5,279 bases of DNA from Syntrophomonadaceae bacterium. GTDB taxonomy: Bacteria > Bacillota > Dethiobacteria > DTU022. The stretch covers positions 1 to 5,279 of the forward strand of contig PWMM01000154.1 in NCBI GenBank assembly GCA_003558195.1, in the 5' to 3' direction. The notes beneath the pieces are model-generated. The model saw nothing but the letters and a program-made list of their open reading frames with translations. It ran no database searches and was not told the origin of the DNA. Positions 1 through 4,880 of the stretch are shown here, one piece after another (the first letter of the stretch is position 1; each line of letters opens with the position of its first letter). The translations under genes and the position numbers were made by a program.

Positions 1-133
1 AAAGCGGATAATCAGGGCCGAAAATAAAAACTTCATGGCCGCGCTTAGTGTATTCACGAGAGAAAAGTTCAATCGATCTAACTACTCCACTGGTATAAGG
101 CCGAAAACTGTCAGTAAAAAACCCTATTTTCAA
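1..133 (-). CDS. GT4-family glycosyltransferase, N-terminal fragment (cut by window edge)
   Basis: Only the first 44 codons lie in the window; the gene runs off the left edge. The translation opens with a beta strand and glycine-rich turn of the type KIGFFTDSF-P--SGV--S, followed by an E-L-----RGHEV-IFGPDYP pattern. That is the usual start of GT4 (GT-B fold) glycosyltransferases such as the diacylglycerol glucosyltransferase and PimA-like groups, which move a sugar from a nucleotide donor to a lipid or glycan at the inner membrane face. The acceptor cannot be told from this fragment. The start is TTG at 133-131: an in-frame TAA sits at 142-140, and GGGGAGG at 150-144 gives a 10-base spacing, so no other start fits. 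The gene follows the capA-like gene after 46 bases on the same strand, so co-transcription is likely. Confidence 0.8.
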   Translation of the reverse strand, partial: MKIGFFTDSFRPYTSGVVRSIELFSREYTKRGHEVFIFGPDYPL

Positions 134-179
134 TTTTCTTTAGCCTCCCCTTTATAGAGCTTTATGTTGATAATTACAA

Positions 180-1565
180 CTATTCTTTATCATAAGCTTT
201 GTGATAGAGGCGCTCTGATATGGCCATAGCACGAGCCTTATCCTCCTCATGGTTGTAATAATTGAGCACATCAACAGAAAAATCATAAATCTTTCTTAGT
301 CGGTCAAAATCATAACCTGTTAAATTATAATCTTTTGGTGAAGCAGATGATAATACTTCTGAGACAGGAAGGACCCTGTGTCTCCATTCACGATGCACCC
401 AGGTTATTTCATAGTCCATCCCGCTGATCCAGGTTTCTTTAGAATCCAGGTTTTTGGTTATATCGATATCGAGTAATAAACCAAATTCATTATAGATGCT
501 GTTAAACCCATCACCTTCATGCTGGTTAGAAATAAAACTGCCCTGTGAATATATGGCAAGTGCCGCTCTTTCTGATCCGTCTTCTTCCTCGAAAAAGAAC
601 CACTCAAACGGTTGGATATACTTTGGATGCCCACCGATGATTAAATCAGCGCCTGCTTCAACAAATTCTTCAGCAATCTCTCTCAACCTTTGTGGTTGTG
701 GTTCATGACTTGTTTCAGCACCCCAGTGATTAAATACGGCAACCAGGTCAGCGCCATGGGATCTCGCTGCTTCGATATCTGCTATTATAGGTGATATATC
801 TTCAAAGTCAGGAATAAGGTTAACGCTGTATTCATGACCACGGGGTATCACATTACCATTTAAACCATATGTATAACCGAGCAGGGCAATGTTAATACCG
901 TCAACCTCAATAATCAGGGGTTTATCGTGTTCATTTTGATTTAGATAGGCTCCAAATGTGGAAGCTCCAAGATTGCGAAGATGTTCGATGGTCATTTGCA
1001 AACCTTCAAGGCCGCGGTCCAGGGCATGGTTATTGGCAAGCGTAAATATATTTATACCTGCTTCAAAGAGGGCTTCTGAAAATTCCGGTGGGGCATTAAA
1101 TTCAGGATAACCAGTATAACCAGTAAGGCCATTGCCAGGAGATACTATATCCTTACTGGCCTGCATTACTTCAAGATCACCTACCGTAAGATCAGCATCT
1201 TGGAGATATGGAGCAACAACTTCAAAGCTGGGACTAAAATCATATTCTCCATTAGCAATTTCTGCCTGGTGGATTTGCAATAAATGGGCGATAATATTAC
1301 CGGTTGTTACCATCTTAGCTGTTCTAAGATCAGGTTCAGGTTCTTTTACTTCTTCTTCTTTTTCTTCTTCCAAGACTGGTTCTTCTGGCGTTTCTGGATC
1401 TTCAGTATCTATTGTTTCCTCAACTGTTTCTGTTTCTTCGAACCCTTGCAGGTTTACAAGATCAAGTAGCGTCTCAGGAGGATAGTTACCTGCCGTGGTC
1501 ATTCCCAGGTTAAAAGATAAAAACAATAAACCCACAGCCAGGATAATAAAATAGACTCGACGCAT
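180..1565 (-). CDS. Membrane-anchored CapA/PGA_cap-family protein (metallophosphatase fold)
   Basis: A 461-residue protein of the CapA family (poly-gamma-glutamate capsule synthesis-like, calcineurin-type phosphoesterase fold). Residues 4-21 form one hydrophobic segment after MRR, an uncleaved anchor or signal peptide. Residues 43-79 are a strongly acidic Glu/Pro linker, and the globular domain follows from about residue 83. Visible family motifs are YDFSPSFE (108-115), GDLE (129-132), NNHALDRG (178-185), HWG-E (280-284) and GHPK-IQP-EW (312-322). Two positions are unusual. The first metal motif reads G89-N90-I-I where GDIM-type sequences normally have Asp. The last reads GHPK where GHPH is usual. 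The ATG at 1565 is preceded by a weak GGTGGTG ribosome site. The gene lies 69 bases downstream of the lipoprotein gene and 46 bases upstream of a glycosyltransferase gene, which fits an envelope or exopolymer role. The family assignment is firm. Whether it acts on poly-glutamate is not shown: most capA-like genes outside capBCA loci have unknown roles, and no capB or capC is visible here. Confidence 0.9.
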   Translation of the reverse strand: MRRVYFIILAVGLLFLSFNLGMTTAGNYPPETLLDLVNLQGFEETETVEETIDTEDPETPEEPVLEEEKEEEVKEPEPDLRTAKMVTTGNIIAHLLQIHQAEIANGEYDFSPSFEVVAPYLQDADLTVGDLEVMQASKDIVSPGNGLTGYTGYPEFNAPPEFSEALFEAGINIFTLANNHALDRGLEGLQMTIEHLRNLGASTFGAYLNQNEHDKPLIIEVDGINIALLGYTYGLNGNVIPRGHEYSVNLIPDFEDISPIIADIEAARSHGADLVAVFNHWGAETSHEPQPQRLREIAEEFVEAGADLIIGGHPKYIQPFEWFFFEEEDGSERAALAIYSQGSFISNQHEGDGFNSIYNEFGLLLDIDITKNLDSKETWISGMDYEITWVHREWRHRVLPVSEVLSSASPKDYNLTGYDFDRLRKIYDFSVDVLNYYNHEEDKARAMAISERLYHKAYDKE

Positions 1566-1634
1566 ATTTAGAGCACCACCCAGTAATATTTTTCTTAAAA
1601 TAGATTTCGTTTAATATATTTTACTAAGCTTTCT

Positions 1635-2633
1635 TTAATTATATTCATTACTGTTATTATAAACCCAAATTATTAACTGGTAAAGCCAGGGCCACTCAGC
1701 TCCTTTTTTAAATTCCGGGGTGTTTGAAGCTTGATCCAAGGAATCACCAATCTCTGGATGAGGGCCCATAAGTAGATATTGGCCGGTTCCCCTAGCACCG
1801 CTAATAATTGCAGGTTGACTATTAACCGAGTAACGAGCCAGGACTGTAACCAATTCCTCTTCGTAGGGCTCAAAATAAGGGCCGTCGAAATAATAAATAT
1901 GTTTTTCACTTTTAAAGCCAAAGTTAGCGGGGTGTTCATGCTCCAACCATAAAACATCTTTATCGCCCCAGTTTATAAGGCCACTCAAGGGCCCAATTCC
2001 TTTTCCATGAAATATCTTGAGAGGATAATCGTAATCGGTTCCCTGCCAGCGTAAAGTATCAACGGCATAATAAGCACCGGCGCAGGTTCCTATAAATAAA
2101 CCACCCTGGTTAACAAAGTTTTCAATTTTGGAATGGTCTTCGATAAAATGTTTGTACTCAGCAGAAAAACCTCCAGCAAACCAGACTGCATCGAAGACTT
2201 CATTCAGGTTTAAGTCAACTGCATCATTTTCGTCAAAATTAGACCATGGAAAGGCGTAATAATCGAGGAAATGCTTTATTGCTCTAATATTCTCAGGCCA
2301 GCTGCCTTTTCCGGTATAAAGACCTATCTTTGGCTTTTTAATTAACTCCTCATACTGATTAGTATCTATAATGGATTCGGTAGATTCGATTGTTTCTTTT
2401 TCAGCTTCATTTTGTTTGTTTTCATCATTTGAGCAGCTAAGCTGCTTCTGGTAATCATAATTTTGAAAACCAGCATTAGTTTCAACTTCCTCATTGTTGT
2501 AATCAACCAGAGGATAACTTTCGCTGCTGCATCCTAAAAGTGAAAGGGAGGAGGCTAGTCCTAAAATAATACAAATAACTATAGTAATTTGTAATCCATC
2601 AGGTAGAGCTTTTCTTTTAATAAAAAAAAACAC
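1635..2633 (-). CDS. Lipoprotein with BPL_N / class I glutamine-amidotransferase-like domain
   Basis: A 332-residue exported protein. A basic start (IKRK) is followed by a hydrophobic stretch ending in the lipobox L-L-G-C, with Cys35 as the predicted lipidated residue. Residues 36-98 are polar, low complexity and probably disordered. From about residue 100 there is a Rossmann-like domain resembling BPL_N (the N-terminal domain of fungal-type biotin-protein ligase, class I GATase-like). It has FAGGFSAEY (152-160), a nucleophile elbow G-T-C-A-G-A-Y-Y with Cys184, and a late GPHPE motif with His292 and Glu294, so a Cys-His-Glu triad looks complete. No ligase domain is present, so it is not a biotin ligase; the substrate is unknown. 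Start choice: a TTG at 2639 lies only 1 base from AGGAGG (2646-2641), whereas GTG at 2633 is 7 bases away and is preferred. Nine T residues follow that GTG directly. It is the first gene of the run leading into the capA-like gene. Domain call is confident, function is not. Confidence 0.82.
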   Translation of the reverse strand: MFFFIKRKALPDGLQITIVICIILGLASSLSLLGCSSESYPLVDYNNEEVETNAGFQNYDYQKQLSCSNDENKQNEAEKETIESTESIIDTNQYEELIKKPKIGLYTGKGSWPENIRAIKHFLDYYAFPWSNFDENDAVDLNLNEVFDAVWFAGGFSAEYKHFIEDHSKIENFVNQGGLFIGTCAGAYYAVDTLRWQGTDYDYPLKIFHGKGIGPLSGLINWGDKDVLWLEHEHPANFGFKSEKHIYYFDGPYFEPYEEELVTVLARYSVNSQPAIISGARGTGQYLLMGPHPEIGDSLDQASNTPEFKKGAEWPWLYQLIIWVYNNSNEYN

Positions 2634-2640
2634 AAACAAA

Positions 2641-2646
2641 CCTCCT
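2641..2646 (-). promoter_or_regulatory. Ribosome binding site that decides the lipoprotein start
   Basis: AGGAGG on the minus strand is a full anti-16S match. It lies 7 bases before GTG (2633) but only 1 base before the longer TTG reading (2639), so the GTG is favoured and the protein loses two residues compared with the longest reading. Confidence 0.8.
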
Positions 2647-2677
2647 ACAGGTAATTAATGGTAATTAGGTATTGATT

Positions 2678-2707
2678 TTTATAGTGCTTACAGTTTTGCC
2701 TGCTCAA
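2678..2707 (-). promoter_or_regulatory. Candidate sigma-A promoter (proximal) for the same run
   Basis: Minus strand TTGAGC (2707-2702, 4 of 6) and TATAAA (2683-2678, 5 of 6) are separated by 18 bases. The start would lie near 2671, giving a 5' leader of about 38 bases that contains the AGGAGG site. It could work in tandem with the distal candidate, or only one may be real. Confidence 0.4.
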
Positions 2708-2726
2708 AAAGGGTTGTAACTGTTCC

Positions 2727-2755
2727 AGTATAGCTTTTTTGATTAATTCTTCCAA
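2727..2755 (-). promoter_or_regulatory. Candidate sigma-A promoter (distal) for the lipoprotein-capA-glycosyltransferase run
   Basis: Reading the minus strand, TTGGAA (2755-2750, 4 of 6 matches to TTGACA) and TATACT (2732-2727, 5 of 6 matches to TATAAT) are separated by 17 bases. Transcription would start near 2720, about 87 bases before the preferred GTG. This is by inspection only. Confidence 0.45.
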
Positions 2756-2785
2756 TGCTTATGTGTGCTGGACTGCTGATTTAGG

Positions 2786-2814
2786 AAACATTGTTCGGTC
2801 TTTTTGCAATGTTT
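2786..2814. repeat. Perfect 8-base inverted repeat upstream of the lipoprotein promoters
   Basis: AAACATTG (2786-2793) and CAATGTTT (2807-2814) are exact inverted copies around a 13-base spacer. The element lies about 30 bases upstream of the distal -35 candidate, a place where an activator or repressor could bind. It could also simply form a hairpin. No regulator gene is visible in the window. Confidence 0.45.
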
Positions 2815-2873
2815 ATCAAAGCTTATATACCAGTATTTAATATTATTAATAAGATGATTACAGCAATTTTCAA

Positions 2874-2892
2874 GCAGGCTTAAAGCGCCTGC
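2874..2892. repeat. GC-rich dyad GCAGGC/GCCTGC
   Basis: A six-pair inverted repeat around a 7-base loop, standing out in very A+T-rich DNA. Neither side carries a T run, so it is not a convincing intrinsic terminator. Confidence 0.4.
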
Positions 2893-2971
2893 GAATTATT
2901 ATTAAACCATTATAGCTATTATAACAATTATTTTGGGCTTAATACAGGATTAATAGGCAGTTTTAAATCAT

Positions 2972-2995
2972 CAAGCTATTGTACAAGCTTTTGTA
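2972..2995. repeat. Two-copy 12-base tandem repeat
   Basis: CAAGCTATTGTA (2972-2983) is followed directly by CAAGCTTTTGTA (2984-2995), 11 of 12 bases identical. The junction creates the palindrome TTGTACAA (2979-2986). It may be a protein binding site or a replication-slippage product. Confidence 0.5.
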
Positions 2996-3074
2996 TTGGT
3001 TTCCTGTTTTGCAAGCGCATCAGAACCAATGGGACACTATTTTGATGGGCTGAAGGAGCCTTTTTAATGCTATT

Positions 3075-3093
3075 GGTAGAGTCACCCTCTGCC
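3075..3093. repeat. Stable small hairpin in the gene-free region
   Basis: GGTAGAG (3075-3081) and CTCTGCC (3087-3093) pair over seven positions, one of them a G-U wobble on the plus-strand RNA, with a 5-base loop. No T run follows on either strand. Its role is unknown. Confidence 0.4.
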
Positions 3094-3214
3094 CTGTTAG
3101 TTTACATAAGATATATTATCGGAAGTAAAATCAATTAATCAGTAACTATTATTTTTGTAGTTTTAACTCCTCACCAGGTCCTTTCTCTCAAGTATCCTGG
3201 CCCTACCCGTCTTA

Positions 3215-3245
3215 AACTAAAAATCTGGCAGGGTTATTTTTAGTT
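3215..3245 (-). terminator. Possible terminator downstream of the recombinase gene
   Basis: AACTAAAAAT (3215-3224) and ATTTTTAGTT (3236-3245) form a perfect ten-pair inverted repeat around an 11-base loop. It begins 18 bases beyond the recombinase stop codon. On the minus strand the 3' arm reads as a T-rich tract, and the mirrored layout would work on the other strand too. The stem is A+T-rich rather than G+C-rich, so termination strength is doubtful; a recombinase or regulator binding site is an alternative. Confidence 0.35.
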
Positions 3246-3263
3246 ATTCTTGGAAAAAATCCG

Positions 3264-4316
3264 CTAATAATATTTTCTCCAGTATTCTAAAATTGATGCA
3301 AAAGTAGCGCCACACCTGGGACAGTCTTCTTTATAATGGAGGATGTAAGTGCAGCGGCTACATTTTAAGGCCGGGATCTGAGTCCTTTCCAGGGGCTCTC
3401 TTTCTCCTTCCTCAATGATTGATATCCTTAATTCCAGGTTTTCCGTCTCAGCCGGCTGATCATCTAATGTTTTGTAACCAGGAATTTGATTTAAGCTCAT
3501 TTCCCGGCTATCATTTTCAAAGTTTTTTTTATCAGGAAGGGCTTGATTATTAAATACTTCCTCCCCCTCCCTCTTCTTTAATTCCATATTTTTGCTGTTC
3601 TCATTTTTACCTGTTCCCGGGGGTTTGTTGCTGATAACTGTAGTCTCATCATTATCACTGGTTTTTAGGGATTCATTCATTAAACTGTCCTGCTTTTGGG
3701 CCTGGGCTGGCCCAGGGCCAGTTTCTTCTGCCGGGATGCCGCTTCGTTTAAACCCTACCAGATCATAATAAGCCATACTGTGCTCTTTAAATAAATGCTT
3801 TACATAAGCCTGGGTAGTAGATATGTCCCTGTGCCCCAACGCTCTTTGAGCCAGGCGGATATCACTGGTATCCCTGATTAATTGAACAGCAAATGTACTG
3901 CGTAGTAAATGCGGGTGCACATTTTGGGCAATGCCGGCCTTACGAGCCAGGCGTTTGACCATTTCACGTAAATAACGATCTTTAAGTTGGCCACCTTTCA
4001 AAGTTGTAAAAAGAAATGAGCTTTTCTGTGGTCTCTTTTGCAGCCATTGGGTAATTAATCTTGTTAAATCATCATCAAGCCACAGGATTCGCTCCTGGGC
4101 CGCTCCGCTCTCAGTTATATGCACTTTACCTGCTTTGGGATCAAGGTCGTCTATTTTTAAGGTAAGAACTTCTCCGGCCCGCAAACCTGCTTTAAGCATA
4201 AGCATAATCATGCATAAATTGCGCAGCCCTGTGGGTGTTTTCTGGTTCGGTTGCCTGATTAGAGCCAGTTGTTCGCCCTGGCTCAAAATCTTGGCCCTTC
4301 CTTGAGCATTTGCCAT
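3264..4316 (-). CDS. Tyrosine recombinase/integrase, catalytic domain only, with C-terminal zinc ribbon
   Basis: A 350-residue site-specific recombinase that would cut and rejoin DNA through a 3'-phosphotyrosine link. The catalytic domain spans about residues 8-190: Arg46 in GLRAGEV, His136-x-x-Arg139 in HLLRST, His162 in LGHRDISTT, and nucleophile Tyr171 in TQAYVK. The N-terminal SAM-like core-binding domain of XerC/D-type enzymes is absent, since the protein opens directly with the first catalytic helix (LSQGEQLALI). At the beta-hairpin where the family usually has GKG-K-R, this protein reads ESGAAQER, so the expected lysine is missing. Residues about 197-317 are a polar, low-complexity linker. 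Residues 319-335 form C-x2-C-x9-C-x2-C, a probable zinc ribbon that could supply DNA binding. The ATG at 4316 with GGTG six bases upstream is preferred. A GTG at 4328 in the same frame would add four residues but has no good ribosome site. Whether it belongs to a mobile element, an inversion switch or a domesticated role is unknown; no excisionase or phage gene is visible. Confidence 0.88.
   Translation of the reverse strand: MANAQGRAKILSQGEQLALIRQPNQKTPTGLRNLCMIMLMLKAGLRAGEVLTLKIDDLDPKAGKVHITESGAAQERILWLDDDLTRLITQWLQKRPQKSSFLFTTLKGGQLKDRYLREMVKRLARKAGIAQNVHPHLLRSTFAVQLIRDTSDIRLAQRALGHRDISTTQAYVKHLFKEHSMAYYDLVGFKRSGIPAEETGPGPAQAQKQDSLMNESLKTSDNDETTVISNKPPGTGKNENSKNMELKKREGEEVFNNQALPDKKNFENDSREMSLNQIPGYKTLDDQPAETENLELRISIIEEGEREPLERTQIPALKCSRCTYILHYKEDCPRCGATFASILEYWRKYY
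3699..3719. repeat. GC-rich inverted repeat inside the recombinase gene
   Basis: CCTGGGC (3701-3707) and GCCCAGG (3710-3716) are exact inverted copies separated by TG. Two more G-C pairs (3699-3700 with 3718-3719) follow if one G is bulged. It falls at the junction between the catalytic domain and the polar linker, where the protein reads GPGPAQAQ. It may be a by-product of this codon composition. Confidence 0.45.
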
Positions 4317-4354
4317 AATATTCACCACTCTAAAGTTCCGGTAAAAATATATTA

Positions 4355-4471
4355 GGTACTTTATTGCAAGGTGTGTAATAATTATGCTGACCTGGTGGAA
4401 ATTAATTACGGAATTATATCTATATTCTGAGCTATCTTTCTGTTTTTGTCAAGCATAAACGGTACTTTATT
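4355..4471. repeat. Pair of 11-base direct repeats upstream of the recombinase gene
   Basis: GGTACTTTATT occurs at 4355-4365 and again at 4461-4471, 106 bases apart, in the divergent region between the recombinase and leuA. Identical spaced copies beside a recombinase gene could be arm-type or regulatory binding sites, but no protein partner can be named. Confidence 0.45.
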
Positions 4472-4583
4472 TAAAAGCTGCGGATTAAGCGCTTTAAATT
4501 TGAAAAACCTGCTTTCAGTAACTGAAGCAAGCATAAGTTAATAAAAATATGACATGGATGCGATCGCTTTCAATTTGAAAAAA
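4450..4583. repeat. Imperfect tandem duplication upstream of the recombinase and leuA promoters
   Basis: CAAGCATAA occurs at 4450-4458 and 4528-4536. Further on, CGCTTT-N-AATTTGAAAAA occurs at 4490-4507 and 4565-4582 with a single differing base. The offsets are 78 and 75 bases, so the two blocks look like diverged copies of one unit of about 75 bases. The second copy contains TTTCAA-T-TTGAAA, an exact dyad, immediately upstream of the leuA -35 element. Confidence 0.5.
4511..4528. repeat. Dyad between the duplicated blocks
   Basis: TTCAGT and ACTGAA flank a central A, and the match extends to GCTT/AAGC if one T is bulged. It sits between the two copies of the duplicated unit and could be an operator. 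There is no T run, so a terminator is unlikely. Confidence 0.35.
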
Positions 4584-4584
4584 T

Positions 4585-4599
4585 AGGCTTGACAAGCCT
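4585..4599. promoter_or_regulatory. Dyad overlapping the leuA -35 element
   Basis: AGGCTT (4585-4590) and AAGCCT (4594-4599) are exact inverted copies around GAC, covering the TTGACA hexamer. A protein bound here would block RNA polymerase, so a repressor operator acting in addition to the T-box is possible. No regulator is identified. Confidence 0.4.
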
Positions 4600-4623
4600 T
4601 CTGTTTTTGGTTAATCTTACAAT
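4589..4623 (+). promoter_or_regulatory. Probable promoter of the T-box-leuA transcript
   Basis: A perfect -35 hexamer TTGACA lies at 4589-4594. The -10 is ambiguous: TAATCT (4612-4617) has the right 17-base spacing but only 3 of 6 matches, and TACAAT (4618-4623) matches 5 of 6 but at 23 bases. The -35 is embedded in an inverted repeat, AGGCTT-GAC-AAGCCT (4585-4599). Start of transcription near 4625-4630 would place the T-box stem I close to the 5' end, as expected. Confidence 0.55.
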
Positions 4624-4639
4624 AATTGAATTTGCTAAA

Positions 4640-4880
4640 GGCTGTGATCGGAAGCAGTAGCAGGGGAAGTCATTCCCAGAGAGCCGCCGTCTGGTGTAAG
4701 GCGGTATGATAAAGCCTGTGAACTCATCCGTGAGCCGTCAACCGAAATCAACTACCTAGTTGAAATTAGAATTGACCGGAAACTTCCGTTATCTTAAAGA
4801 GTGGGTGGTAGTAGTTATGCCGCCAAGAAGAGTGGTACCGCGAAAACAACTTTCGCCTCTTAGGCGAAGGTTTTTTTTTA
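4640..4880 (+). promoter_or_regulatory. Leucine-specific T-box riboswitch
   Basis: This leader RNA senses uncharged tRNA-Leu and controls read-through into leuA. Stem I begins near 4640, with GAAGCAGTAG (4651-4660) as the conserved 5' side, AGAGA at 4678-4682 and the GGTGTAAGGCGG region at 4693-4704. The specifier is read as CTC (Leu) at 4723-4725, in GTGAA-CTC-A. A short stem follows at 4749-4762 (CAACTA/TAGTTG). The antiterminator is clear: AAGAG (4828-4832) pairs with CTCTT (4857-4861) and GCGAAA (4840-4845) pairs with TTTCGC (4851-4856), leaving the seven-base bulge TGGTACC (4833-4839). TGGT would pair with an acceptor end carrying discriminator A, as in tRNA-Leu. The downstream leuA gene agrees with the leucine assignment. 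The 5' boundary is approximate. Confidence 0.93.
4850..4879 (+). terminator. Intrinsic terminator of the T-box
   Basis: The nine-pair stem CTTTCGCCT (4850-4858) / AGGCGAAGG (4862-4870), with one G-U pair and a CTT loop, is followed by nine T residues (4871-4879). It shares 4850-4861 with the antiterminator, so the two folds exclude each other. Charged tRNA-Leu should favour this terminator. Confidence 0.93.

Larger units (their letters stand above)
2640..3263. other. Gene-free region of about 620 bases between recombinase and lipoprotein genes
   Basis: No reading frame of useful length with a ribosome site was seen on either strand. The left end holds the two promoter candidates. The rest is A+T-rich and carries spaced dyads: AAACATTG/CAATGTTT (2786-2814), GCAGGC/GCCTGC (2874-2892), ATTGGTT/AACCAAT (2995-3030), a seven-pair GGTAGAG/CTCTGCC hairpin (3075-3093) and AACTAAAAAT/ATTTTTAGTT (3215-3245), plus a 12-base tandem repeat (2972-2995). 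It may be a decayed gene, a structured untranslated RNA or the scar of a mobile element; the sequence alone does not decide. Confidence 0.6.

Noticed and set aside
496..708. Plus-strand reading frame of 70 codons
   Set aside because: It lies antisense within the conserved part of the capA-like gene, has no ribosome site and shows no recognisable protein features.
1132..1485. Plus-strand frames of 117 and 61 codons, rich in Ser or Phe
   Set aside because: Both are antisense to the capA-like gene and owe their length to the CTTCTT-type DNA that encodes its acidic linker.
1673..1957. Minus-strand frame of 94 codons
   Set aside because: It is an out-of-frame shadow inside the lipoprotein gene, whose own frame carries the conserved motifs.
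2995..3030. ATTGGTT/AACCAAT as an inversion site for the recombinase
   Set aside because: The arms are only 22 bases apart, too close for an invertible segment, and nothing links them to the enzyme; kept only as a dyad in the region description.
3048..3065. GGCT-GAAGG-AGCC followed by five T residues (plus strand), terminator-like
   Set aside because: The stem is only four base pairs (five with a wobble) and no plus-strand gene precedes it.
4413..4418. Perfect TATAAT on the minus strand upstream of the recombinase gene
   Set aside because: No acceptable -35 hexamer lies 16-18 bases upstream and it is about 97 bases from the start codon; the chance of such a hexamer in A+T-rich DNA is high.
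4560..4567. GCGATCGC palindrome
   Set aside because: A single copy; the HIP1-type repeated octamer use known from cyanobacteria would need many copies.
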